Assembly (NCBI RefSeq): GCF_900115665.1
Contig: NZ_FOXH01000007.1
Coordinates: 195,791-259,790, forward strand
Reading direction: 5' to 3'
Length of the DNA: 64,000 nucleotides
Source of the DNA: Pseudarcicella hirudinis
Lineage (GTDB): Bacteria; Bacteroidota; Bacteroidia; Cytophagales; Spirosomataceae
Shown piece after piece: positions 44,321 to 53,435 of the stretch. The stretch's first letter is position 1; each line of letters begins with the position of its first letter. The position numbers and the translations under genes are program-made. The notes below the pieces were generated by a model, which searched no databases, had not been told where the DNA came from, and worked only from the letters and a program-made list of their open reading frames with translations.

Positions 44321-45793
44321 TTAATCAACATCCCACCATACACGCTCGAAAGTCTTAGGACCAGGAGTCGGAACATTAGGATTACTCTGTTGTTCAAGAG
44401 AAGGATAAGGCAAACGTACAGGGATATTCGCATCGTCACCTCCGTTAGCATTCAATGCTTTATCAAGGCGAGGGAATCCCCAACGACGCCAGTCATTAAA
44501 GGCTTCAAGACCATTTCCTACGTTAGCAATCCATTTCTGAGTAAGGATCTGATTAATTTTCTGAGAATTTGTTCCTTTCAATGTTACTACATCAGGATTA
44601 GCTTTGAAATAAGCATCAACATCTGTAGCACTGATACCTGATTTCAACATAGATGCACGGATACCTTCTTCAAATAATTTCTGAGTATCTCCTGCTGTTC
44701 CCAGTGAAAGTGAAGCTTCCGCAAGGATAAAAGCACGTTGAAAGTTCGTTACCAGTTTAATCGGAGCCTCACCTGAAACACCTGTCAGATAAACACCATA
44801 TCTTGAACGGGTTGCAGATGCAGGAGCAGCTCCTGTAGCACCATTGTTAAATGATACAAATTGTCCCGTTGGTGAAGTAAAGAATTTAGAGATACGCGGA
44901 TCTTTGTATAATTGCAATGTATCTCTGAAACGCTGACTCAACATCTGATCATCCGGACGGTTAACGATATTGAAAGCATAAAGCGGGTTTTGAGCACCTG
45001 CCACTGATCCGTAAACAACCTGAAAATCTAAAGCGTTATCATTTACATAACCATCAGCAGAAGCCAAAACTTTAGTAATCTCATCTTTTGCACGATCAGG
45101 CTGAACACGGCTGATCTGGATAGCGAATTTAAGCAATAAAGTGTTGCCTAATCTTTTCCATTTCTTCACATCTCCGGCATAAACAACATCATCAGCTCCC
45201 GGCTTCAATACACTTGTTTTATCAAGATCCGCCATTCCTTCTTTTACCAGGTCAAACAAACTCTGAATCTGACTTCCGGTATTTCCAAGGTAGATATCTT
45301 TCTGAGAATCAAGTCTTGGCTGGAAAACGTTATTATCTCCTCTGAGTGCCTGAGAATACGGGATATCTCCCCAAAGGTCAGTCAGGATACTGAAACCATA
45401 TGCTTTGTAAATTTTAGCAATACCTGCATAAACCGGACTGGTTGACTGCGTATTGTCAATCATTTTCTGAGCATTGATTAAAAGCCCTGCATACAATTCA
45501 AACTTCCATTGGTCATTTGATGCACCACGGATGTTATAAGTATCGTAAGTAAGTACCTGGTTGTTGATACCAGCCTGGTACTGCATTAAAATCGATGTAA
45601 TTCTGCCTAAGTCATTAGAGCTGGCAAAAGAGGCATCATATGCCAATGTTGTCATTAATGACGAAGGAGGAACTGTAAGTGGGTTATTAGGCGTATTGTT
45701 TACGTCTAAAAAGTCACTTGAACAACCTCCTACCGACACCACTCCGAGTGCCAGAACAGAAATGCGAAGTATATTTTTAATTTTATTTTTCAT
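44321..45793 (-). CDS. SusD/RagB-like lipoprotein, second copy (SusD_2 type)
   Basis: The 490-residue protein begins with a lipoprotein signal (ISVLALGVVSVGGC, C24) and the phrase SSDFLDVNNTPNNPLTVPPSSLMTTLAYD, typical of the SusD-and-RagB-like group (SusD_2). Helical TPR parts follow, with AKIYKAYGFSILTDLWGDIPYSQALRG, DLVKEGMADLDKTSVLKPGADDVVYAGDVKKWKRLGNTLLLKFAIQIS, AFILAEASLSLG and the C-terminal WIANVGNGLEAFNDWRRWGFPRL. It is clearly divergent from the first SusD, so the two units probably take different substrates. The gap to its SusC is 80 bases. Confidence 0.94.
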   Translation of the reverse strand: MKNKIKNILRISVLALGVVSVGGCSSDFLDVNNTPNNPLTVPPSSLMTTLAYDASFASSNDLGRITSILMQYQAGINNQVLTYDTYNIRGASNDQWKFELYAGLLINAQKMIDNTQSTSPVYAGIAKIYKAYGFSILTDLWGDIPYSQALRGDNNVFQPRLDSQKDIYLGNTGSQIQSLFDLVKEGMADLDKTSVLKPGADDVVYAGDVKKWKRLGNTLLLKFAIQISRVQPDRAKDEITKVLASADGYVNDNALDFQVVYGSVAGAQNPLYAFNIVNRPDDQMLSQRFRDTLQLYKDPRISKFFTSPTGQFVSFNNGATGAAPASATRSRYGVYLTGVSGEAPIKLVTNFQRAFILAEASLSLGTAGDTQKLFEEGIRASMLKSGISATDVDAYFKANPDVVTLKGTNSQKINQILTQKWIANVGNGLEAFNDWRRWGFPRLDKALNANGGDDANIPVRLPYPSLEQQSNPNVPTPGPKTFERVWWDVD

Positions 45794-45873
45794 TATTATA
45801 AATGTCTTTGAAGTTCTAATTATTAAAACAATTGCGGAAAACCACTTTGTTTATTTTTTTATCCCTTATATGA

Positions 45874-48800
45874 TTAGAACGTTAATCTTACGTTTACACC
45901 ATAGTTACGTGTGTTTGGTGCACTCTGCAACTCCAAACCTCTGATATTTCCAGCACCCTGAGTGTTTAATTCCGGATCAATTGGGCTATCAGGAGCAATG
46001 AAGAACAAGTTTCTTCCGGTTAAAGAAATGTTTACATCTCCGAATGGAAGTTTCGCAAGAACACTCTTAGGCAATTGATATGATAATACTACTTCGCGAA
46101 GACGATAGGTTGTAGCACCATAAACATTCAAATCTGTTTGTGTTCCCTGCTGAGACCAATAGTTCTGAGCATCGATCTGGATGTTGTTAGGACGGTAAGT
46201 ACCATCTGAGTTCAGGATAACACCATCAATAATTCTTGGTTTATCTCTGTCAACAGCCGTTTCTTTCAAAGCACCAACCCCTTTCAAAGTAGCAGCAGTG
46301 AATGAAACAATAGATCCTCCCTGCTGAGAGTCGATCAGGAATGAGAAACCAACACCTTTGTATTTGAATGAGTTTGAAATACCAATAATTGCATCCGGGT
46401 TAGGGTTAGAAATTTCCTGATTTGGTGTTGCAGCAACCCAGAAACCTGTTACAGGGTTGATTACAAACTTACCATCTGCATTTCTGACTCTCTTGTTACC
46501 AAGAATTACACCATATGGTCTTCCTTCAACAATTGAAGGCACACTACCTGTAAATGCACTACCCGGTACGCTGAAGCTGGTTACACCGTTTCCGATTTCA
46601 TCAACTTTGTTACGGTTCATTGTTAAGTTTCCGGTTACAGTCCAGTCAAAGTTCTTTCCTGTAATAACTTTATATGAAAGCATTACTTCAAGACCTTTGT
46701 TAGTCATTTTACCGATGTTGGTAGTTCTTGTGCTATAACCGGTAGAACCTGCCACAGCTACGTCAAGAATCTGATCAGTACTTATTGTCTGGTAAACGGC
46801 TAAATCCAAATTCATACGGTTTCTGAAGAATCCGAAGTTACCACCTGCTTCATATGAAGTTGTAAACTCAGGTGTAAGGTTATTTCCGCTACCGATACGT
46901 GTTCCGATTGAGAAACCTGCCTGTCCGTTGATCGGGAAACTGATACTCGATACGTTGTTACCCTGAGAAGTTACTGTATAAACAGAAGCCAATTTATAAG
47001 GATCTGCATCTTTACCTACTTTAGCATAACTCACTCTGAGTTTAGCAAAAGAAAGGATATCTGATTCCATCTTAAATGCATCTGTCAATGAGAAACCTAA
47101 TGAAGCTGAAGGATAGAAGAATGTATTGTTATCCTTTGGCAAAGTAGATGACTGATCTGCACGGCCTGTTAATTCTAAGAACAAATAATTCTTATAATCA
47201 AAAGAAGCCTGAGCATAATAACCAATTAATCTTCTCAATGTGTTTGATTCACCGGTTGCACCGTTAGCACTTGTATAAGTTGTAGCGTTATTGATATTGT
47301 AGTAGTTCGGTAAAGTCAGACCACCACCATATGCAGAAACGTTCTGGAATTTTCTCTGGTTAACGTTATAACCAATCAAACCGGTAAAGTTGATATCGTC
47401 TGAAAACAATTTATCTTTCTTGAAACGGAAAATCAAATCACTGTTGATCTCATTTCTGTAGAATACATCTTCCAGAATTGCTCCTGTCGGAAGACGGGCT
47501 GCACCAATCGCGAATACTTGTTTACGACGGTCAGTATAGTTATCAAGACCTAAACGGTAAGTAACAGACATCCATGGAGTGATATCATATCCAAGGTTGA
47601 TATTTCCTGTGATACGGTCAACAGTACTGGTTGTTTTATTGTTTTCAACAGACCAGTAAGGGTTATCATTTGAAGTGATATAAATACTTCTTCCGTTTGC
47701 ATCTTTATATGGCAAACCCTGAAGATCATAACTTCTTGGCAAAGAAGAAAGTACTCCCGGAGCACTTGCACCGTTACCAGTAAGGAAGTTATTCTGTCCT
47801 GTCAATGTGTAGTTGAAGCTACCACCAAATTTGATTTTGTTAGCTAACAATGTTGTACCGCCAAAAGCAACATTTGTACGGTTAAACTCTGAACCAGGGA
47901 TAATACCCTTCTGAGTGGTATTACCAAGGGTCATTGAATAACTTTGAGTAGCATTACCACCTGCAAGGTTAACTGAGTTTGAAGCAATTGATCCTTGTTT
48001 GTAAAAATCATTGTTATTGTTCGGATATGCCTTGTAAGGAACAGTTGTACCGTCTGCTTTCAATAATCCGTTTGCCAAGGTAGGAGTTGTTCCGAATTTC
48101 GGACCCCATGAGTTGGTTGTTGTTCCAAGGTAAATTCCTGCAGAACCCTGACCATAGTCATTCTGTAACTCAGGATAACCGTACATGTTCTGAACCGTAT
48201 AAGAAGAAGAAACCGTTACTTCCATCTTCTTATTCAATGATCCGCCTTTACCTGATTTGGTAGTAATGATAACAGCTCCTGAAGAAGCACGTGAACCATA
48301 AAGAGCTGCGGCAGCAGGTCCTTTAAGAATGTTAATAGACTCAATGTTCTCCGGAGCAATATCCAATGCACGGTTAGATGATTGAGGACCTCCCAATGTT
48401 CCGTTAGGACCACCGTTTGTACGGTCAAGGTCATTACTTACAGGAATACCATCAACAACAAACAAAGGCTGGTTATTTCCTGTAAATGAAGTTATACCAC
48501 GAATGTTGATGTTAGTAGAAGCACCGGCCTCACCTGAAGCACCTGTGATCTGCACACCGGCAACTCTACCCTGAAGAGCATTCAATACGTTTGGTTCAGA
48601 TTTTTGTGCAAGATCAGAACCTTTTACATTCTGAGTAGCGTAGTTAAGTTCTCTTTTTGATTTCTCGATACCCAACGCTGTTACAACAACCTCTTCAAGT
48701 TCCTGATTATTATTTACCAGTTTCACATCTATTACAGTACGGGATCCCGCATTAACAGAATAAGAATTGAACCCTACAAAACTGAATGTTAATACAGCAT

Positions 48801-49002
48801 TACCTGAAGCATTAATTTTATAATTACCATTAGCATCTGTAGTAGTACCTCTGCTGGTACCTTTCACGCCAATGTTTACACCCGGGAGGGGGCTGCCATC
48901 TTCAGATGAAGTAACTTTCCCAGTGATTGCTCTGTCTTGTGCTAAAACTTGAAAAACAAGTGCAAGCACAAACACAAAGCTCATTAGTAGCTTTTTGTTC
49001 AT
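45874..49002 (-). CDS. SusC/RagA family TonB-linked outer membrane transporter, second copy
   Basis: The 1042-residue protein has a signal peptide (MNKKLLMSFVFVLALVFQVLAQ), a CarboxypepD_reg-like domain (AITGKVTSSEDGSPLPGVNIGVKGTSRGTTTDANGNYKI), the TonB box LEEVVVTALGIEKSKRELNYATQNV, a plug (NALQGRAGVQITGASGEAGA-like region with NQPLFVVDGIPV and YGSRASSGAVIITTKSGKGG), and a barrel ending TRNYGVNVRLTF. It resembles the first SusC strongly in the signal and first domain, and less in the barrel. A good promoter lies just upstream, so this gene heads a three-gene unit with SusD_2 and a small lipoprotein. Confidence 0.96.
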   Translation of the reverse strand: MNKKLLMSFVFVLALVFQVLAQDRAITGKVTSSEDGSPLPGVNIGVKGTSRGTTTDANGNYKINASGNAVLTFSFVGFNSYSVNAGSRTVIDVKLVNNNQELEEVVVTALGIEKSKRELNYATQNVKGSDLAQKSEPNVLNALQGRVAGVQITGASGEAGASTNINIRGITSFTGNNQPLFVVDGIPVSNDLDRTNGGPNGTLGGPQSSNRALDIAPENIESINILKGPAAAALYGSRASSGAVIITTKSGKGGSLNKKMEVTVSSSYTVQNMYGYPELQNDYGQGSAGIYLGTTTNSWGPKFGTTPTLANGLLKADGTTVPYKAYPNNNNDFYKQGSIASNSVNLAGGNATQSYSMTLGNTTQKGIIPGSEFNRTNVAFGGTTLLANKIKFGGSFNYTLTGQNNFLTGNGASAPGVLSSLPRSYDLQGLPYKDANGRSIYITSNDNPYWSVENNKTTSTVDRITGNINLGYDITPWMSVTYRLGLDNYTDRRKQVFAIGAARLPTGAILEDVFYRNEINSDLIFRFKKDKLFSDDINFTGLIGYNVNQRKFQNVSAYGGGLTLPNYYNINNATTYTSANGATGESNTLRRLIGYYAQASFDYKNYLFLELTGRADQSSTLPKDNNTFFYPSASLGFSLTDAFKMESDILSFAKLRVSYAKVGKDADPYKLASVYTVTSQGNNVSSISFPINGQAGFSIGTRIGSGNNLTPEFTTSYEAGGNFGFFRNRMNLDLAVYQTISTDQILDVAVAGSTGYSTRTTNIGKMTNKGLEVMLSYKVITGKNFDWTVTGNLTMNRNKVDEIGNGVTSFSVPGSAFTGSVPSIVEGRPYGVILGNKRVRNADGKFVINPVTGFWVAATPNQEISNPNPDAIIGISNSFKYKGVGFSFLIDSQQGGSIVSFTAATLKGVGALKETAVDRDKPRIIDGVILNSDGTYRPNNIQIDAQNYWSQQGTQTDLNVYGATTYRLREVVLSYQLPKSVLAKLPFGDVNISLTGRNLFFIAPDSPIDPELNTQGAGNIRGLELQSAPNTRNYGVNVRLTF

Positions 49003-49045
49003 GTTATTTGTCTTTTGTTTGTTGAAATAGAATTTAAATCGTTCA

Positions 49046-49077
49046 CAAAATTAGGAAACAATAAGCACTGTTACCAA
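49046..49077 (-). promoter_or_regulatory. Promoter of the second Sus unit
   Basis: On the minus strand TTG (49075-49077), a 21-base spacer and TAATTTTG (49046-49053) match the consensus. The leader would be about 38 bases. The rest of the 49003-49359 gap shows nothing else; a plus-strand promoter for the M20 gene was not identified. Confidence 0.7.
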
Positions 49078-49359
49078 ATTTTATACGAATAAACATCAAT
49101 TTTATAAATAAGTTTTATCAACTTTTAGTGTTTTTTGCTCAAATTAGCGTAGATTAACCGATTTTTATTTGGTTAAATACCACTTTAGCAATATATTCGT
49201 TAGAGTGCTTTCTGGTTCGAACAATGCAATAAAATTGTTATTTACTTATAAAAAATTTAATATTTTCAATCATTGTTTAAGAATACTGCAAATTTCACAC
49301 CTACTTCCTCAGCAAAAGATACCTTTCATTTACAAACTATTAAACCCCAAAATTACCAA

Positions 49360-50685
49360 ATGAGAAAAATTATTCTTTCATCTGCATTTCTGCTTTTTTT
49401 TTCTGCTTTAAGGGCTCAAAACCCTGCTCCGCTTAAGGTAAAAGTGGCACAAAAGGCTGAAAGTCTTGAACAAAAGGTGATAGCATGGCGCAGAGATTTT
49501 CACCAGAATCCGGAACTGGGAAACCGGGAATTTAAGACCGGGGAAAAGATCGCGGCACACCTCAGAAGTCTTGGAATTGAAGTTAAAACCGGCGTAGCAA
49601 AAACAGGTGTTGTCGGTATTCTGAAAGGAGGAAAACCTGGCCCTGTCATTGCACTTCGTGCCGATATGGATGGCCTTCCGGTGAAAGAACGTGTTGACGT
49701 TCCTTTCGCTTCTAAAGCCACCGGAGAATATAACGGACAGGCTGTCAGCATTATGCATGCATGCGGGCACGACTCACATGTGGCCATTCTGATGGGAACA
49801 GCGGAGATTCTGGCCTCTATGAAAAAAGATTTAAAAGGAACTGTAAAGTTTATTTTTCAGCCTGCTGAAGAAGGTGCTCCTGAAGGAGAAGAAGGCGGGG
49901 CTGCCTTAATGGTTAAAGAAGGAGTATTAGAAAATCCTAAAGTTGATGTTATTTTCGGATTACATATTAATGCACAAACCGAGGTTGGAAAAATCAGATA
50001 TAAGCCCGGCGGAACAATGGCTAGTTCAGACTGGTTTAAAATAAAAATCAAAGGTAAACAAGCTCATGGTGCCACTCCATGGCAGGGTACGGATCCGATT
50101 GTAACTGCTTCTCAGATTATCATGGGGCTTCAGACTGTTGTCAGCAGAAACGCTCCTCTTACTGAAACACCGGTAGTCGTAACTGTAGGACAAATTAATG
50201 GCGGTGTCAGAAGTAATATTATTCCTGAGGAAGTAAATATGAACGGAACTATTCGTACGTTGGATCCAAATGTGCAAGATTTCGTACACGAAAGAATTAA
50301 ATCGGTGACCACAAATATTGCAGAAAGCGCTGGCGCTACGGCTGATGTAAGCATTACAAGAATGTGTCCGGTAACCTATAACGACATTCCTCTTACTGAA
50401 ATGATGGTTCCGACCCTGGAAGCTACAGCCGGAAAAGACAATGTTTCGATTACTCCTGCAGCTACCGGAGCAGAAGATTTTTCATTTTACCAGCAAAAAG
50501 TACCAGGCCTTTTCTTCTTCCTGGGCGGTGCTCCAAAAGGTAAACCTGCTTCAGAAACGGCTTCTCATCATACGCCTGATTTTTATATTGACGAAAGTGG
50601 ATTTGTATTAGGAATGAAGGCCATGACTAATTTAGTAATTGATTATATGGAGATGAAAAAAGAGGTAAATACCTCAGGAAAATAG
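49360..50685 (+). CDS. M20-family amidohydrolase, exported
   Basis: Members hydrolyse N-acyl amino acids, hippurate-like compounds or indole-acetyl conjugates with two metal ions. ATG 49360 gives a signal peptide (MRKIILSSAFLLFFSALRAQ) and 441 residues; in-frame codons further upstream lie outside it. Motifs are AWRRDFHQNPELGNREFKTGEKIA, LRADMDGLPVKE, MHACGHDSHVAILMGTAEIL, FIFQPAEEGAPEGEEGGAALM and GAEDFSFYQQKVPGLFFFLGG, which supply the metal-binding His, Asp and Glu residues. The dimerisation domain lies at about 215-330. Export to the periplasm is unusual for this group outside Bacteroidota. It is a lone gene. Confidence 0.92.
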   Translation: MRKIILSSAFLLFFSALRAQNPAPLKVKVAQKAESLEQKVIAWRRDFHQNPELGNREFKTGEKIAAHLRSLGIEVKTGVAKTGVVGILKGGKPGPVIALRADMDGLPVKERVDVPFASKATGEYNGQAVSIMHACGHDSHVAILMGTAEILASMKKDLKGTVKFIFQPAEEGAPEGEEGGAALMVKEGVLENPKVDVIFGLHINAQTEVGKIRYKPGGTMASSDWFKIKIKGKQAHGATPWQGTDPIVTASQIIMGLQTVVSRNAPLTETPVVVTVGQINGGVRSNIIPEEVNMNGTIRTLDPNVQDFVHERIKSVTTNIAESAGATADVSITRMCPVTYNDIPLTEMMVPTLEATAGKDNVSITPAATGAEDFSFYQQKVPGLFFFLGGAPKGKPASETASHHTPDFYIDESGFVLGMKAMTNLVIDYMEMKKEVNTSGK

Positions 50686-50697
50686 AAATAAGAAAAA

Positions 50698-50736
50698 AAA
50701 GAGGAAGGACAAATACTAATTTTGTCTTTCCTCTTT
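50698..50736. terminator. Bidirectional terminator after the M20 gene
   Basis: A 16-bp stem (AAAGAGGAAGGACAAA 50698-50713 with 50721-50736) has one G-T wobble, with an A-run before and T residues after. It also serves the converging DUF5777 gene. Confidence 0.88.
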
Positions 50737-50759
50737 ACACCCTGTTTATTCCATGTTCT

Positions 50760-51650
50760 TTAATCCTGCACTTTATAATTGGTCCGGTATTTTTTACCTA
50801 AACCAAAACTTCTTCCTAAGTTAAACCCGAAATGAATATCTCCGTTACCCCATGAACCTGTTGTTTCAGCAAGAAATTGTTTTTCCACCATTCCAATAGA
50901 ATTCGTTAAATGAAGTGAGAAAACATGCCCTCCGGTTTCAATATCAAAACCAAAAGAAAGAGAATTGTTGTATTTTTTATCAATCTGATTTGGCAAGACT
51001 GCATAATATTCCGCTACAAAAGCAGTACGTTTTGTCAATTTGTACCGTCCTGCTATTCCCAATGCTGTCACCCCATTATTTTCACCGTGAACATTATTAC
51101 GATTTCTGTAAAGGAAAGTTGGCATAAATTGCAAAGAAAGGCGATCATTGAATCTTCTGGCAATCAGAACCTGTGCCAGATAACTGTATTTCGACAAAGT
51201 GGTACGCTGATCCGATTCCGGATAATTCAGCATATCAGCAAAGCCCTCTCCCATCAAAGTAAGAGAAATTGGCATTCCTTCTTTTCTCTGACGCAATACT
51301 CTCAATTTGGAGTACAAATTAATCATTTTCTGTTCGGAACTGCGACCAACCCCTACCATCCAGTCTTTGTTAATTCCATAATCAAAACCCATATAAATAT
51401 ATCCCTGATCTAATCCGAAAAACTGATATGATCCGGAATTTAATGTTCCGAAACGATGGGAAATTCTATAGTCCAAATGATGTGAAGGAGTAGTTTCAAC
51501 GGATTGTCCGTTAATAATTCTGGTGGCTTTGAATGTAGAAGTAACATAGACGGGAACCGTGTCCTTTGGAATCATATTAAGTAAATCGGTCTGCGCCACA
51601 ATACGTCCCGAAATAAGAAACAGCATCAGAATATATAGGATTTTTTTCAT
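50760..51650 (-). CDS. DUF5777 family outer-membrane beta-barrel protein
   Basis: The 296-residue protein has a signal peptide (MKKILYILMLFLISGRIVAQ) and a barrel-like body: HHLDYRISHRFGTLNSGSYQFFGLDQGYIYMGFDYGINKDWMVGVGRSSEQKMINLYSKLRVL, SLTLMGEGFADMLNY, and a C-terminal FGFDIETGGHVFSLHLTNS...GNGDIHFGFNLGRSF. This matches DUF5777, a Bacteroidota family without a known function, often next to genes for a Rieske lipoprotein, cytochromes or YceI-like proteins. Here the Rieske lipoprotein gene lies 37 bases upstream in the same direction, so they form a two-gene unit. Confidence 0.84.
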   Translation of the reverse strand: MKKILYILMLFLISGRIVAQTDLLNMIPKDTVPVYVTSTFKATRIINGQSVETTPSHHLDYRISHRFGTLNSGSYQFFGLDQGYIYMGFDYGINKDWMVGVGRSSEQKMINLYSKLRVLRQRKEGMPISLTLMGEGFADMLNYPESDQRTTLSKYSYLAQVLIARRFNDRLSLQFMPTFLYRNRNNVHGENNGVTALGIAGRYKLTKRTAFVAEYYAVLPNQIDKKYNNSLSFGFDIETGGHVFSLHLTNSIGMVEKQFLAETTGSWGNGDIHFGFNLGRSFGLGKKYRTNYKVQD

Positions 51651-51687
51651 TTTGAAATGAGGTTAAAGTATGATCCGTTCAACTAAT

Positions 51688-52149
51688 CTATGATTCATAA
51701 ACTCTCAGCATCTTCGTTGCATCCGTATATTGAGTCATATACATTTTAAGAGGTAGTGATGCCGGGGAAAGGGTTACTTTGCCATTTAAGTCGTAACGGG
51801 ACCCATGATTCGGGCAGTAGAAATCGTCAGTTGCCGGTTTATATTCAACTGTTGTTCCCTCGTGGGTGCAAACCTTAGACAATGCTACAAACGTTCCTGA
51901 TTTAGAACGGGCGATAATAATATTCCCGTTATAAATGAAACCGCCATTGCCGGTAAGTGCCTTATTTGCAATAATCGTAAGATCAAGGGTAAAATCTACT
52001 TTACCGTTATTGATAGGGTTAGGATTAGGATTGGTCTGGGGCAGCGGAGTATCCTCATTTGTACAGGAAGTAAGTGTCCCCATACAGTAAAAGGCCATTA
52101 AAGCACCACTACTCAGCCCGAGGCTTCGGATAAATTCAGAACGTTTCAT
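51688..52149 (-). CDS. Rieske [2Fe-2S] lipoprotein
   Basis: The protein binds a Rieske cluster through C94, H96 (VCTHEG) and C112, H115 (YCPNHGSRYD), and is likely an electron carrier in the periplasm. The N-terminus MKRSEFIRSLGLSSGALMAFYCMGTLTSC ends in a lipobox (C29) and is followed by a Pro/Asn-rich linker, so the protein is anchored to a membrane. At 153 residues it is a stand-alone Rieske domain and not part of a cytochrome bc1 subunit, which would have a membrane helix and a longer cluster-binding loop. The partner redox enzyme is not in the window. Confidence 0.9.
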   Translation of the reverse strand: MKRSEFIRSLGLSSGALMAFYCMGTLTSCTNEDTPLPQTNPNPNPINNGKVDFTLDLTIIANKALTGNGGFIYNGNIIIARSKSGTFVALSKVCTHEGTTVEYKPATDDFYCPNHGSRYDLNGKVTLSPASLPLKMYMTQYTDATKMLRVYES

Positions 52150-52262
52150 ACTCTTTTCGTTTACAGTGAGATGCCTATAATTACGAAAGAATACTGTTCA
52201 CGGATTTTTTGCAGCATTAAATAAAGTCAGGAAGGTTTCTGAATATGTTCAATCCCCCCTAT

Positions 52263-53333
52263 TCAGAAAAGATTAAGCTGCTCATTTGAGCCTAATCTGT
52301 CAGTATAATAATCATTGACATCTTTATAATTCGCCGGAAGCTGCTTTCTGGTGCAGGAGATATTAAAATGGGTAAAAATCTTCTCTAATTCATCTGCGGC
52401 ACGATGTCCTGCTGCATCATTATCCAGATAAAATACTACGTTAACCCGCTGAAACAGCTTTGCCCATTCCCGTTTGAAAATATTCGCGGTTCCCAGGCTT
52501 ACAGCGGTTTTGCCTTCCTGGCATAATCTCATACAATCAAAGGCCCCTTCTGTGATGTACACAGTTTCTCCTGTTTTAACTTTATCAAGAGCATCTGCGT
52601 TAAACAGAGTCAGCGGCAAATTATTGAGGAAACTATATCGGTTAGTGTTTTCCTGTGGTTTTCCGATTACTCTTCCCTGCAGGTACACCATTCTTCCATT
52701 TCTATAGTAAGGAATAATCAGGGGGTGTGCATAAAAAATCAGGTTATTTCTCTCATTGTATAAACCGCATTCCTGTAAATCCAGCACTGAAAACCTTTGC
52801 TTCAGATACCAGCTTACTTCTGAATAATCTTTGATACAGAAAAGCTTAAAATCTCTGATTGTTTTCTCTGTAAAGCCTCGTTTCTGCAGGTATTCCAGGG
52901 CAGATTCGGATAGGCTGTTTGACTTTTGCTGCAGGCAGAAATCACGAAAGGCTTCATAAATTTCTGAATATTCCGGTTTAAGGGGCTTTTCGTTTGCTAC
53001 TTTCCGTACTTGCGATTTATACAGTTCAATCGGCTGAGAAGAATGTTTAACACCTTTTTTCCCTGTCTGATTAAAGCCCGGAATATAAGTTACAGCCATC
53101 TGGTAAATTGCTTCCTTTATACTCAGTTTTCGTACCTCAGCAAACAACGAAATGGCATTCCCTGTTTTGGCACAACCAAAACAATAAAAACTGTTTGTGT
53201 GTGGATAAAGCACCAGAGAAGGGGTATCTTCTTCATGAAACGGGCATACCATTCTGTTTCTTTCCGTTTCAAGACCCAAGTCTTCTACAACCTCCAGAAT
53301 TGATACTTTCCCGAGTTCATCCAATATATTCAT
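52263..53333 (-). CDS. DnaG-like primase with CHC2 zinc finger and Toprim domain, no helicase-binding domain
   Basis: The 356-residue protein has a CHC2 zinc finger with C30, H33, C51 and C54 (VCPFHEEDTPSL...FYCFGC). A DnaG-type core follows (NNLIFYAHPLIIPYYRNGRMVYLQGRVIG...YSFLNNLPLTLFNADAL) and a Toprim domain with E262 (YITEGAFDCMRL) and D304/D306 (FYLDNDAAGHRAADEL). It ends soon after Toprim, so the C-terminal helicase-interaction domain of chromosomal DnaG (about 600 residues) is missing. Such short primases are typical of phages, plasmids and conjugative elements, but no other mobile genes are near. It may be a domesticated or accessory primase. Confidence 0.88.
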   Translation of the reverse strand: MNILDELGKVSILEVVEDLGLETERNRMVCPFHEEDTPSLVLYPHTNSFYCFGCAKTGNAISLFAEVRKLSIKEAIYQMAVTYIPGFNQTGKKGVKHSSQPIELYKSQVRKVANEKPLKPEYSEIYEAFRDFCLQQKSNSLSESALEYLQKRGFTEKTIRDFKLFCIKDYSEVSWYLKQRFSVLDLQECGLYNERNNLIFYAHPLIIPYYRNGRMVYLQGRVIGKPQENTNRYSFLNNLPLTLFNADALDKVKTGETVYITEGAFDCMRLCQEGKTAVSLGTANIFKREWAKLFQRVNVVFYLDNDAAGHRAADELEKIFTHFNISCTRKQLPANYKDVNDYYTDRLGSNEQLNLF

Positions 53334-53370
53334 AGCCTCAGATTTGCAAAATCTTATATTTGAAAGTTCT

Positions 53371-53424
53371 ATATAACAAAAGTGCCTCTTTCCTGAATGA
53401 AAGAGGCACTTTTGTTATATTTTT
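53371..53424. terminator. Long hairpin after atpH
   Basis: A perfect 22-bp stem (53371-53392 with 53399-53420; core AAAGTGCCTCTTTC) has a 6-base loop. Downstream of the atpH stop on the minus strand it is the end of the ATP synthase unit. On that strand the uridines are inside the stem (TTTTGTTATAT) and not after it. Confidence 0.8.
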
Positions 53425-53435
53425 CTGAAAAATAC

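Noticed and set aside
49408..50354. Long open frames on the minus strand inside the M20 gene
   Set aside because: They are antisense to a well-conserved enzyme and follow from its codon pattern; no start context or family was seen.
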